DNA of 64,000 nt from Actinomyces sp. AC-20-1 (GTDB taxonomy: Bacteria > Actinomycetota > Actinomycetes > Actinomycetales > Actinomycetaceae). This document shows positions 17,665 to 26,047 of the stretch, piece after piece. The translations under genes were made by a program, and so were the position numbers. The first letter of the stretch is position 1, and each line of letters opens with the position of its first letter. Below the pieces are notes generated by a model that was not told the DNA's origin, ran no database searches, and was given only the letters and a program-made list of their open reading frames with translations. Location: NCBI RefSeq assembly GCF_023369555.1, contig NZ_JACJVC010000002.1:184318-248317 (forward strand), read 5' to 3'.

Positions 17665-17718
17665 GCCCACGCCTGGCGCGTGCCGCGTGACCGGGCGTCC
17701 ATGGAAGGAAGGAACGGC

Positions 17719-19050
17719 GTGGAGCCCGTGAGCGTCCCCCTGGTGGTCTTCACCGACACCTACCCCTTCGATGTGGGGGAGGAGTTCTTCGAGCAGGAGA
17801 TCAGCTACCTCGCCGAGCGCTTCGCGCAGGTGTGGGTCGTGCCCCTGCGCGTGTCCGTCGGGGCCGCCAAGACCCGCACCCTGCCGCCGAACGTTACCGC
17901 GGTCCTGCTGCCCCTGGAGGATGGACGCATCTGGAAGCAGCGTCTGGTGCACCTCGCGCCGCGGCTGCTCGCGGGCCCTGGCAGGGTCGAGCTCAGCAGC
18001 GCCGGAGCGAAACCGCTCGTGCGCGAGCTCCACTACGCCGTCGACGTCCTGCACCGCCTCGACCTCTTCCTGACCACCCGCCTCTACCGCGAGCACCTGG
18101 CCGGCAGGCCCTTCGTCGCCTACGGCTACTGGCTGTATCACGGTGCCGGCGTCGCCCGGATGCTCAAGGCCGTCCACGACGCCGAGGTCGTCGCCGTCTC
18201 CCGCGCCCACGCTTACGACGTCGACGAGGCCGATTCCCCCGGGGGCCACCTGCCCGCCCGGCGTCGTCTCGTGTCCGGCCTGGACGAGATCTATCCGATC
18301 TCCCATTACGCGCAGTCCTTCCTGCTGCCCTACAGGAAGGCCGACGGCGCCGCCATCGAGATCCGTCACCTGGGGGTCCCGGCCCCCGCCGGGGCGATGC
18401 CACTGCCCCCGGACGCCCCCGGTGCCCCGGTCCCGGGGGACGCCGAGCCAACCGGGCGGCCTGTACCCGTCCACATCGTCTCCTGCTCCCACCTGGCGCC
18501 CTACAAGCGTGTGGACCGGCTCGCCGATGCCGTCGGTGTGCTGGCCCGTCAGGGGCGGCCCGTGAGGTGGACCCATATCGGGGAGAGAGACGAGCAGCGC
18601 CTGGCTCAGATGCGCGGCTACGCCGACGCGGTCGCCCCTGGTGCGCAGGTCGAGCTCCTCGGCTACGTGCCCAACGCCCGCACCCGCGAGCTCCTCGCCA
18701 CCGGGGGCTACACGCTGCTGACCAACACCTCCTCCGGGGAAGGCGTGCCCGTGTCCATCATGGAGGCGATGGCCGCGGGACTGCCCGTCGTCGCCACGGA
18801 CGTCGGCGGCACGCGGGAGATCGTGCACGACGGTGTCAACGGCCGCCTCGTGCCGGCCCAGGCCACTGGCGAGGACATCGCCCGGGCAGTTGCGGAGGTC
18901 GCCGACCAGGAAGAGCGGGCCATGGCCCGTACCCGGGCGGCCGCCCGACGCACCTGGGACGAGGAGTTCAACGCGCCGCGCCAGTACACGGCGCTGGCCG
19001 AGCACCTGGCGGGGCTCGCCCGGCGCGTGGTCGAGGGGAGCCGGTCGTGA
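17719..19050 (+). CDS. Family 4 glycosyltransferase
   Basis: A 443-residue GT-B protein with FTDTYPFDVGEEFFEQEI at the N-terminus, VSRAHAYDVDE, IYPISHYAQ, then VSCSHLAPYKRVDRLADAV and the GT4 donor motif TSSGEGVPVSIMEAMAAGLPVVATDVGGTREIV. GTG 17719 is chosen for the GGAAGG site 6 bases upstream; an in-frame ATG at 17701 and an upstream start at 17680 are possible. The stop overlaps the next GTG (19047) by 4 bases. First gene of a three-gene operon. Sugar specificity is unknown. Confidence 0.88.
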   Translation: MEPVSVPLVVFTDTYPFDVGEEFFEQEISYLAERFAQVWVVPLRVSVGAAKTRTLPPNVTAVLLPLEDGRIWKQRLVHLAPRLLAGPGRVELSSAGAKPLVRELHYAVDVLHRLDLFLTTRLYREHLAGRPFVAYGYWLYHGAGVARMLKAVHDAEVVAVSRAHAYDVDEADSPGGHLPARRRLVSGLDEIYPISHYAQSFLLPYRKADGAAIEIRHLGVPAPAGAMPLPPDAPGAPVPGDAEPTGRPVPVHIVSCSHLAPYKRVDRLADAVGVLARQGRPVRWTHIGERDEQRLAQMRGYADAVAPGAQVELLGYVPNARTRELLATGGYTLLTNTSSGEGVPVSIMEAMAAGLPVVATDVGGTREIVHDGVNGRLVPAQATGEDIARAVAEVADQEERAMARTRAAARRTWDEEFNAPRQYTALAEHLAGLARRVVEGSRS

Positions 19051-20153
19051 GCGCGCACCAGCCGTGGACGGTCTTCCACGCCCCCTACCCCCTTGAGGAG
19101 AACCCGACGGCGGCCTCGCGCCTGCGGCCACTGCGCATGCGCCAGGCCTTCGAGCAGATCGGCTACCGCGTGCTCGACCTCACCGGGACGGTACGTGAGC
19201 GACGCGCCCGCCTCGCCGCCCTGAGGGAGCGGCTCAACGCCGGTGAGCGTCCTGACTTCCTCTACTGCGAGAACTCCACCCAGCCGAACCTCCTGGCGAC
19301 CGGCACGCGTGAGGGCCTGCGCGCCCCGGCGCTCGACTACCGCGTCATGGCCCTCATGCGCCGCCACAGGATCCCGGTGGGCGTGTTCTACCGCGACGCT
19401 TACTGGACGGTCCCCGGCCAGGACCTCGGTGTCTACCACCGGGTTGCCAACGCCCTCCAGAGGCTCGACCTCATGGGCTACCGCCGCAACGGAGTGCACT
19501 TCTTCCTGCCCTCGGAGCCGATGCACGCGCTCATCGGCCTGGGGGAGGGCGACTCCTACTCCGCCCTGCCTCCTGCGGGTGAGGAGGGGCACGTCCTCGA
19601 CCTGCCGTCCAGCGGTGAGGGCCTGCGACTGGTGTACGTCGGCGGGCTCGGCCAGCACTACGTCCTCACCGACTTCGTCACGGCGCTGACCGCCACCGAC
19701 GGGGTGAGCATGGACCTGGTGACCCGTGAGGTCCAGTGGGCCTCGGCCGTGCGGCAGGACCCGCGTCTGGCGGACCCCCGCATCACCCCCCTTCACCTGG
19801 GCTCGAAGGAGCTGCTGCCCGTCTACGAGCGTGCGCACATCGGTCTGCTGACCGTGGAGCCTTCCGCGTACCGGGACATCGCCGTTCCCGTCAAGCTCTT
19901 CGAGTACCTGTCCTACGGACGCCCGGTCATCGCGACGGCGGGCACGGAAGCCGGGCGCGTCATCGCCGCCAACGGCGCCGGGTGGGTCGTGCCCTACGAC
20001 GCGGACGAGATGCGTGTGCTGCTGGAGCACCTGAGAGCCTGTCCCGAGGAGGTCCGCGAGCGTGCGAGGCTCGCGCGGGCTGCGGCAGCGGACAACACGT
20101 GGGCCGAGCGCGCGCGCACGGCCGCTTGCCGTCTCACCGAAGGACGGGCGTGA
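19047..20153 (+). CDS. Glycosyltransferase (GT-B)
   Basis: A 368-residue protein with an N-terminal half (FHAPYPLEENPTAASRLRPL, FLYCENSTQPN, GVFYRDAYW) and a recognisable GT-B donor domain (LRLVYVGGLGQHYVLTDFV, VPVKLFEYLSYGRPVIATAGTEAG). It starts at the GTGA overlap with the upstream GT4 gene and overlaps the next membrane-protein gene the same way, so the three are translated as a unit. Donor unknown. Confidence 0.8.
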   Translation: MSAHQPWTVFHAPYPLEENPTAASRLRPLRMRQAFEQIGYRVLDLTGTVRERRARLAALRERLNAGERPDFLYCENSTQPNLLATGTREGLRAPALDYRVMALMRRHRIPVGVFYRDAYWTVPGQDLGVYHRVANALQRLDLMGYRRNGVHFFLPSEPMHALIGLGEGDSYSALPPAGEEGHVLDLPSSGEGLRLVYVGGLGQHYVLTDFVTALTATDGVSMDLVTREVQWASAVRQDPRLADPRITPLHLGSKELLPVYERAHIGLLTVEPSAYRDIAVPVKLFEYLSYGRPVIATAGTEAGRVIAANGAGWVVPYDADEMRVLLEHLRACPEEVRERARLARAAAADNTWAERARTAACRLTEGRA

Positions 20154-22249
20154 ACAACCTCGGCACCTGGGCCGCCCTCCTGCCCCAGGCTCTGGTGCTT
20201 CTTGGTCTGCTCCTGGTCCCGGGCGGGCTCGTGCTGCGCTCCCTGGGCTACCGGGGCCTGCTCCTCGCGGCCTGTGCGGCACCGACGAGCATGGCGGCCA
20301 TTGCCCTGCTGGGGCTCGTCTACGAGGTGGTCGGCATCCGCTTCGAGCCCGTGCCCGTGGTCATCGGTCTCACCGTGATCGTCCTGCTCGCTTGGACGGG
20401 CGGCAGGCTGGCGCGTGGCAGTGTCCCGGCTGCCCTGCCCGATCCCGAGGTCGCGAGGGGGCGGGACACCCTGCTGCCCCTGGCCGCCGTCCTTCTGGCC
20501 TGGCTCGTCCTCGTCCGGCCCGTCCTGACTGGTTGGGACCCGTCCCTGCCGGGCCAGCAGATCGACCCGGTCTTCCACCACAACCTCGCGTGGACCATCA
20601 CCCAGACGGGTAACGCCTCACTGCTCACCGGCGCCTCGTGGTCCGCCAGCCTCCTGTACTCGACACGCGCCTACTACCCCCTGGTCTGGCACGCGATGGT
20701 CGCGCTCGCCTCCGAGGGCGGGACTGAGCTCGTGGAGGCCACGAATGCGCTCGTCGTCCTCGTGCCGCTCATCTGGTGCCTCGGGGTGGCGGCCTGCGCG
20801 GCGCAGGCCCTGCCGCGATTCCGGCTGGCCCCGGTCGTGGCCGTCGCGGCAGCGCTCATGTTCCCCGTCTACCCGGCCTACATGCTCTACACACGCCAGC
20901 TGTGGCCGAACGCCCTCGGCTACGCGGTCTTCCCGGCCGTTCTGGCCCTGCTGCTCCACGCCGTGCGTCTCATCACGGGGCCTGCGGAGCTGGGACGACG
21001 CCGGGCCCTGCTCGTCCTGGTGGCGGTGGCCACGGCGGCCTCCGGCGCAGCCGCGACCTACCCGGCCGCCGTCTTCTCGATCCTGCTGACGGGGACCCCG
21101 TTGCTGATTGCCGTGATCGTGCTCGTGTGCCGCTTCGTCTGGGCCCACCGTCGGCACGCCGCTGTGAGGGCGCTCCTGGTCATGTCCGCCACCGTGCCCG
21201 CCCTACTCGTCGCCTTCCTGGTCTCCGGTGGCGCGACCCTGATCCTGGCTCGGCTGGTGCGTGAGACCGGCCCCAGTGCCTCCAGCCTGCCCATGCGTCT
21301 GTTCGCCATGGCGACGCTCTGGCCCCGGGGGCGCACCGGGGCGGCGGACACCCTTCGGTTCGCCTGCCAACTGCCTCTCGTGGCGGCGTCCCTCGTGATC
21401 GCCTGGCGCAACAGGCGCACGCGCTGGCTCGTGTGGGCCTGGGTCCTGCCGATGGTGGTCCTGGCCGGCACCTACTTCCCTCTGGGGCCGGTGAGTGCTC
21501 TCACCGGCCTGTGGTACAACGATCCCTACCGGATCATGCCGTTGGTCGCGCTGGTCTCGAGCGTGCTCCTCGCGGTGGCTGCCCGCTGGCTGCTCATGCG
21601 CAGGGCACCCGCGTGGTCCCAGTTCCGGTCCACCGTGGCCGTGATAGCCCTCGTGCTCGTTCCCGCGCTCGCTGCGCAGCCCGCGGCCGCCAGGGTGGCC
21701 CGTTCAGCCTATGACACCACCTCGACGGTCCTCGTGCGGACCCTGAGCGCGGAGGAGGTCCGCATGATCGAGTCGCTGCGGGGCAGGCTCGACCCCTCGC
21801 TCATGGTCCTGGGGGACCCGGCTGCGGGCGCGGGCTACGTCCAGGCCATCGCGGGGAACTTGTCGGTCTTCCCCCACCTGACCTTCAGAGCGGCGGACAC
21901 CGATGCCCTCTACCTGGCCGAGCACTTCGATGACATCGCTGTGGACCCGAGGATCTGCTGGCTCGTGCACCACTACGGGATCGGCTACTTCTACGAGGAC
22001 GAGCCGGGGCAGGTGCCGGGCATCGACGTCGTCGGGCGCGCCCCGGGCCTGTACGGGGTGGACACCTCCGAGGGCTTCGAGCCGGTTGCCAGCGGTGGTA
22101 CCGCAACGGTCTACCGGATCACCGCCTGCGGGACCGTTGCTGCCCCGCAGCGGTTCCCGTGGGTCGTCAACCGGCCTTTCGAGCCGCTCCTGGGCTCCGA
22201 TGGAGCTCTGAACACCTTCACTCCTGAGGGGCGCGTCGTCCAGGACTAG
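20150..22249 (+). CDS. Large membrane protein, GT-C-like (DUF6541 type)
   Basis: A 699-residue protein with about 12-14 membrane segments, a short extracytoplasmic region after the third group (WDPSLPGQQIDPVFHHNLAW) and a soluble C-terminal domain of about 170 residues. The layout is that of GT-C glycosyltransferases, which use polyprenyl-phosphate sugars outside the membrane, and it resembles the family labelled DUF6541. The C-terminus (YGVDTSEGFEPV, TVYRITAC) matches those of the proteins at 28168 and, more weakly, 26048. It is coupled to two glycosyltransferases. It could be a GT-C enzyme or the missing polymerase. Confidence 0.75.
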   Translation: MNNLGTWAALLPQALVLLGLLLVPGGLVLRSLGYRGLLLAACAAPTSMAAIALLGLVYEVVGIRFEPVPVVIGLTVIVLLAWTGGRLARGSVPAALPDPEVARGRDTLLPLAAVLLAWLVLVRPVLTGWDPSLPGQQIDPVFHHNLAWTITQTGNASLLTGASWSASLLYSTRAYYPLVWHAMVALASEGGTELVEATNALVVLVPLIWCLGVAACAAQALPRFRLAPVVAVAAALMFPVYPAYMLYTRQLWPNALGYAVFPAVLALLLHAVRLITGPAELGRRRALLVLVAVATAASGAAATYPAAVFSILLTGTPLLIAVIVLVCRFVWAHRRHAAVRALLVMSATVPALLVAFLVSGGATLILARLVRETGPSASSLPMRLFAMATLWPRGRTGAADTLRFACQLPLVAASLVIAWRNRRTRWLVWAWVLPMVVLAGTYFPLGPVSALTGLWYNDPYRIMPLVALVSSVLLAVAARWLLMRRAPAWSQFRSTVAVIALVLVPALAAQPAAARVARSAYDTTSTVLVRTLSAEEVRMIESLRGRLDPSLMVLGDPAAGAGYVQAIAGNLSVFPHLTFRAADTDALYLAEHFDDIAVDPRICWLVHHYGIGYFYEDEPGQVPGIDVVGRAPGLYGVDTSEGFEPVASGGTATVYRITACGTVAAPQRFPWVVNRPFEPLLGSDGALNTFTPEGRVVQD

Positions 22250-22270
22250 GGGCGGTCCCTGTGCCGCCCC
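22249..22270. terminator. Possible hairpin terminator
   Basis: GGGGCGG (22249-22255) pairs with CCGCCCC (22264-22270) over an 8-base loop between two convergent genes; it begins on the last base of the membrane-protein stop codon. Confidence 0.45.
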
Positions 22271-22277
22271 CGCTGCG

Positions 22278-23357
22278 CTACCGCAGCGCCCGCTCCAGCT
22301 CGGCGACAACCCTCCGGGCGGCGCGCCCGTCCCCGTAGGGGTGGGCGACCTGCGCAGCCGGCTCCTCGGGACGGGGACGGGAGGCGGCGGCAACAAGGCC
22401 CGCACCCGGCTCCACGAGGACGTTCCACCCCAGCTCGACGGTCTCGACCCACTCCGTCTGCGGGCGCACCGTCGTGCAGGGCACCCGCAGCAGGAAGGCC
22501 TCCTTCTGCAGGCCCCCCGAGTCCGTCACGACGCCGCGGGCGTGCAGGGCCGAGGCGATGAGATCGGGGTAGGCCAGCGGCGGGTGGACGACCAGGTTCC
22601 CGGTGTCCTCCAGGGCGATGCCGTGCTCGGCGCACGTGGCGACGAGCCTGGGGTGGGCGAGGAGCACGACGGGATGGTCGACGGCCGCGAGAGAGCCCAG
22701 CACACGGCGCAGCCGCTCGGTGTCATCGGTGTTCTCCGCGCGGTGGATGGTCGCCAGCGAGTAGGAGCCCTCGGCCAGCCCGAGCTCGGTCATGACGGGC
22801 GACGGCGATCCCGCGACCTGGTCACGGACCTGCAGCAGGACGTCCGTCATGACGTCGCCGACGACGACGGTGCGCTCAGCCAGCCCCTCGTCCGCGAGGT
22901 GGGCGGCACCGACCGCGGTCGGCGCAAGGAGGAGGTCGGCGGCGTGGTCGGTGAGGACCCGGTTGACCTCCTCCGGCATCTCACGGTTGAAGGAGCGCAG
23001 GCCGGCCTCGAGGTGGGCGACCGGCACGTGGAGCTTGACGGCGGACAGCGCACCGGCCAGCGTCGAGTTCGTGTCCCCGTAGACGAGCACCCAGTCGGGG
23101 CGGTGCTCGGCGAGCACCGAGTCCATGGCCGCGAGCATGGCCCCGGTCTGGACCCCGTGGGAGCCCGAGCCCACGCCCAGGTGCACGTCGGGGGCCGAGA
23201 TCCCCAGGTCCCGGAAGAAGACGTCGGAGAGCATCGGGTCGTAGTGCTGGCCGGTGTGGACGATGACGTGCTCGACCCCGGCGGCTCGGAAGGCGGCGTC
23301 GATGGGGGCGAGCTTGACGAACTGGGGGCGTGCGCCCACCACGGAGAGAACGTGCAC
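22278..23357 (-). CDS. UDP-N-acetylglucosamine 2-epimerase family, WbpI/WlbD-like
   Basis: A 359-residue non-hydrolysing UDP-sugar 2-epimerase (GT-B fold): VVGARPQFVKLAPI at the N-terminus, HTGQHYD, VYGDTNSTLAG, HLEAGLRSFNREMPEEVNR and VTDSGGLQKEA. NREMPEEVNRVLTDHAADLL is closer to the form I associate with WbpI, which turns UDP-GlcNAc3NAcA into UDP-ManNAc3NAcA, than to WecB; this is from memory. The WbpD/E/B-like genes at 8.5-11.3 kb and the dehydrogenase at 24683 support that reading. It lies 34 bases downstream of a glycosyltransferase gene on the same strand. WecB activity (ManNAc) is the main alternative. Confidence 0.87.
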   Translation of the reverse strand: MHVLSVVGARPQFVKLAPIDAAFRAAGVEHVIVHTGQHYDPMLSDVFFRDLGISAPDVHLGVGSGSHGVQTGAMLAAMDSVLAEHRPDWVLVYGDTNSTLAGALSAVKLHVPVAHLEAGLRSFNREMPEEVNRVLTDHAADLLLAPTAVGAAHLADEGLAERTVVVGDVMTDVLLQVRDQVAGSPSPVMTELGLAEGSYSLATIHRAENTDDTERLRRVLGSLAAVDHPVVLLAHPRLVATCAEHGIALEDTGNLVVHPPLAYPDLIASALHARGVVTDSGGLQKEAFLLRVPCTTVRPQTEWVETVELGWNVLVEPGAGLVAAASRPRPEEPAAQVAHPYGDGRAARRVVAELERALR

Positions 23358-23391
23358 GACTGGTCTCGCTTTCTGTCGGGTCGGTGCGCCC

Positions 23392-24543
23392 TCAGGCGCC
23401 GGTGAGGTCGCGGACGATGGTGTGGATCGTCTGCTTCTCGTGCTCGAAGCTCAGCTCCCGGGCGGCGGAGTCAGCGGCCTCCTTGAAAGCGGCAACCGAC
23501 TCGGGCGTGAGCGAGGACAGGGTGGCGACGATGTCCTCCACCTCGTTCGTGGCTGAGCAGAGTCCCAGGCCGTGCTCATTGACGACGTCGACCATCTCGG
23601 CCGTCGGGCCGACGGCGACCGCCAGGCGGGCCTGGACGTAGTCGAAGATCTTGTTCGGCAGGGTCAGGCGCGCGTTCGTGTTGAATGGGGGGATCCAGAA
23701 GATACCGACGTCATACTGGTTGAGGGTGGTGGGCAGGTCCTCGGGGCGGACAGGTGCTGGGAAGCTGATCCGCTCACAGCTGGAGGCCCGGGCCTTGAGG
23801 CTGGTCAGGTACTCGCCGTCGTTCCCACCGCCCGTGACGAGGTACAAGGCCAGGGTGAAACGCTCATCGAGCGCCTTGACGGCGTCGATCATCGCCTCGA
23901 TATTGCGCCCGACGACGGCCCCGCCCGAGTGCACGAGACGGATCGTGCCGTCCTGGGCCGGGTGCGAGGGACGCAGGTCGGCGTAAGGCGCGGTGTTGCA
24001 CACCAGTCGGGGGGTGACCCCGTAACGCTCCTGGTAGAGCCCCGCGATCTGGCGGCCCACCGTCGTCACCGCGGCGCAGCGGGGCAGGTACTCGCGGCAG
24101 ACATGGTCCATGAGCGGGGACACGAGCAGACGCCAGGACAGCACGTGCGTGCGCTCCTCCGGAGCCCACTCGTGCATGTCCGCCCACACCGGTGCCCCGT
24201 GGGCGACAGCGAAGGCGGTGGGGATCGAGCGTGCGTCGTTGGCAACCACCATGTTGAAGCGACGGTCACCGACCATCCGGATCGCCTCGCGGGCCGCGGG
24301 AGCCGCCATCTCCGCCGACCTCAGCAGGCGCAGCGCCAGCCGGGCGACGCCCGTCGGCGTCTGCGGCAGCGAGGGGGCCGAGTCCGGGACCCGCAGGTGC
24401 TCGACCACCCCGGAGGGGGTGGGGCCGTAGCCGACGCTGGTGACGTCACCCACCTCTGCAAGGGCTCCGATCTCCCGGAGGACACGGGCGTCGCGGTGGA
24501 TCGGGGAGAAGGAAAGGACGAGGAACGAGGGACGTCTGCTCAC
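23392..24543 (-). CDS. Glycosyltransferase (GT4-like)
   Basis: A 383-residue GT-B protein: VLSFSPIHRDARVLREI, ADMHEWAPEERTH, VCNTAPYADLRP, RLVHSGGAVVGRNIEAMIDAV, and a donor domain with YDVGIFWIPPFNTNARLTLPNKIFDYVQARLAVAVGPTAEM. GTG 24543 is preferred because TAGGAT ends 7 bases before it (leaderless); ATG 24552 overlaps that hexamer. It heads the short operon with the 2-epimerase, so it may transfer the epimerised uronic acid (inference). Confidence 0.85.
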   Translation of the reverse strand: MSRRPSFLVLSFSPIHRDARVLREIGALAEVGDVTSVGYGPTPSGVVEHLRVPDSAPSLPQTPTGVARLALRLLRSAEMAAPAAREAIRMVGDRRFNMVVANDARSIPTAFAVAHGAPVWADMHEWAPEERTHVLSWRLLVSPLMDHVCREYLPRCAAVTTVGRQIAGLYQERYGVTPRLVCNTAPYADLRPSHPAQDGTIRLVHSGGAVVGRNIEAMIDAVKALDERFTLALYLVTGGGNDGEYLTSLKARASSCERISFPAPVRPEDLPTTLNQYDVGIFWIPPFNTNARLTLPNKIFDYVQARLAVAVGPTAEMVDVVNEHGLGLCSATNEVEDIVATLSSLTPESVAAFKEAADSAARELSFEHEKQTIHTIVRDLTGA

Positions 24544-24550
24544 GCCAGGC

Positions 24551-24556
24551 ATCCTA
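24551..24556 (-). promoter_or_regulatory. -10 element, leaderless type
   Basis: On the minus strand TAGGAT ends 7 bases before GTG 24543. It overlaps the alternative ATG 24552, which therefore could not be fully transcribed. Confidence 0.6.
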
Positions 24557-24641
24557 GAGGCAGGAACCTCCCTGAGTCTGAAGACGTTGTCCGGAACCCC
24601 GGTTGTGCCGTGCTGCGCCTCGTGGCTGGCGAGCGACGAAC

Positions 24642-24647
24642 TAGAAT
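24642..24647 (+). promoter_or_regulatory. -10 element of the UDP-sugar dehydrogenase gene
   Basis: TAGAAT with initiation expected near 24654, giving a leader of about 29 bases that includes AAGGAG at 24670-24675 before ATG 24683. Confidence 0.6.
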
Positions 24648-24682
24648 CGGCGCAGCGCCGCCTACCATCAAGGAGAACCCGT

Positions 24683-25978
24683 ATGCGCATCGCCGTCGTC
24701 GCCCTGGGAAAGATCGGGCTGCCGCTGGCCGTCCAGTACGCCGAGAAGGGGCACGAGGTCATCGGCGTCGACGTCAACGCCACCACCGTCGAGACGGTCA
24801 ACCGCGGCCAGGAGCCCTTCCCCGGCGAGGCCCACCTGGCCGAGAAGCTCGCCCGGCTCGTGCCCGCCGGGGCCCTGCGCGCCACCACCGACTACGCCGA
24901 GGCGGTCCCCGGGGCCGACGCCGTCGTCCTCGTCGTGCCCCTCTTCGTCAACGACGAGACCTGGGAGCCGGACTTCACCTGGATGGACGACGCCACCCGC
25001 GCCCTGGCCGCCCACCTGAGGCCCGGCACCCTCGTCTCCTACGAGACCACCCTGCCCGTGGGCACCACCCGCGGACGCTGGAAGCCCCTCATCGAGGAGG
25101 TCAGCGGCCTGGTCGAGGGACGCGACTTCCACCTCGTCTTCTCCCCCGAGCGGGTGCTCACCGGCCGGGTCTTCGAGGACCTGCGCCGCTACCCCAAGCT
25201 CGTCGGCGGCCTGAGCGAGGAGGGCACCGCCCAGGGCGTCGGCTTCTACGAGAAGGTCCTCGACTTCGACGAGCGCACGGACCTGCCGCGCCCCAACGGC
25301 GTGTGGGACATGGGCACCGCCGAGGCCGCCGAGATGGCCAAGCTCGCCGAGACCACCTACCGCGATGTCAACATCGGCCTGGCCAACCAGTTCGCCGTCT
25401 ACGCGGACAAGGCCGGCTTCGACATCGAGAAGGTCATCGACGCCTGCAACTCCCAGCCCTACTCGCACATCCACCGCCCCGGCATCGCGGTGGGCGGGCA
25501 CTGCATCCCCGTCTACCCGCGCCTGTACCTGTCCACGGACCCCGACGCGACGGTGGTGCGCACCGCCCGTCAGTTCAACGCCACCATGCCCTCCTACGTC
25601 GTGGCCCGCGCCGAGGAGGTCCTGGGCGGCCTGGACAGCCTGCGCGTCGTCGTCCTCGGCGCCTCCTACCGCGGCCGGGTCAAGGAGACGGCCTTCTCCG
25701 GCGTCTTCCCCACCGTCGAGGCCCTGCGCGACAAGGGCGCCACCGTCCTCGTCCAGGACCCCATGTACCACGACGACGAGCTCGCCGCCCTCGGCTGGGA
25801 GCCCTACCACCTGGGTGAGGAGGTCGACGTCGCCATCGTCCAGGCCGACCACCCCGAGTACCGCACGCTCACCCCCGCGGACCTGCCGGGCGTGCGCCTG
25901 CTGCTCGACGGCCGGCGCGCCACCGACCCCGCCCTGTGGGCCGGCACCCCGCGCCTGGTCATCGGCGGCGGTGAGTGA
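24683..25978 (+). CDS. Nucleotide-sugar dehydrogenase, WbpA/WecC-like
   Basis: A 431-residue UDP-sugar 6-dehydrogenase with the Rossmann start MRIAVVALGKIGLPLAVQYA, FSPERVLTG and the catalytic Cys motif GGHCIPVYP (C274). This class oxidises UDP-GlcNAc or UDP-ManNAc to the uronic acid; UDP-Glc dehydrogenases differ in this motif. With the WbpB/E/D/I-like genes it would give UDP-GlcNAcA, the first step to UDP-ManNAc3NAcA. It starts at ATG 24683 with AAGGAG upstream, divergent from the glycosyltransferase/epimerase pair. Confidence 0.9.
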   Translation: MRIAVVALGKIGLPLAVQYAEKGHEVIGVDVNATTVETVNRGQEPFPGEAHLAEKLARLVPAGALRATTDYAEAVPGADAVVLVVPLFVNDETWEPDFTWMDDATRALAAHLRPGTLVSYETTLPVGTTRGRWKPLIEEVSGLVEGRDFHLVFSPERVLTGRVFEDLRRYPKLVGGLSEEGTAQGVGFYEKVLDFDERTDLPRPNGVWDMGTAEAAEMAKLAETTYRDVNIGLANQFAVYADKAGFDIEKVIDACNSQPYSHIHRPGIAVGGHCIPVYPRLYLSTDPDATVVRTARQFNATMPSYVVARAEEVLGGLDSLRVVVLGASYRGRVKETAFSGVFPTVEALRDKGATVLVQDPMYHDDELAALGWEPYHLGEEVDVAIVQADHPEYRTLTPADLPGVRLLLDGRRATDPALWAGTPRLVIGGGE

Positions 25979-26047
25979 GCCGAGCCGACCGGTCCCCGTC
26001 CTGAGCGGCGCGCGTGTGAGGCCACCGGGTCCGAGGGGCCGGACGCC

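Noticed and set aside
16597..19131. Minus-strand frame of about 844 codons across the flippase and GT4 gene
   Set aside because: Spans two well-supported plus-strand genes and their promoter, with no domain or membrane pattern.
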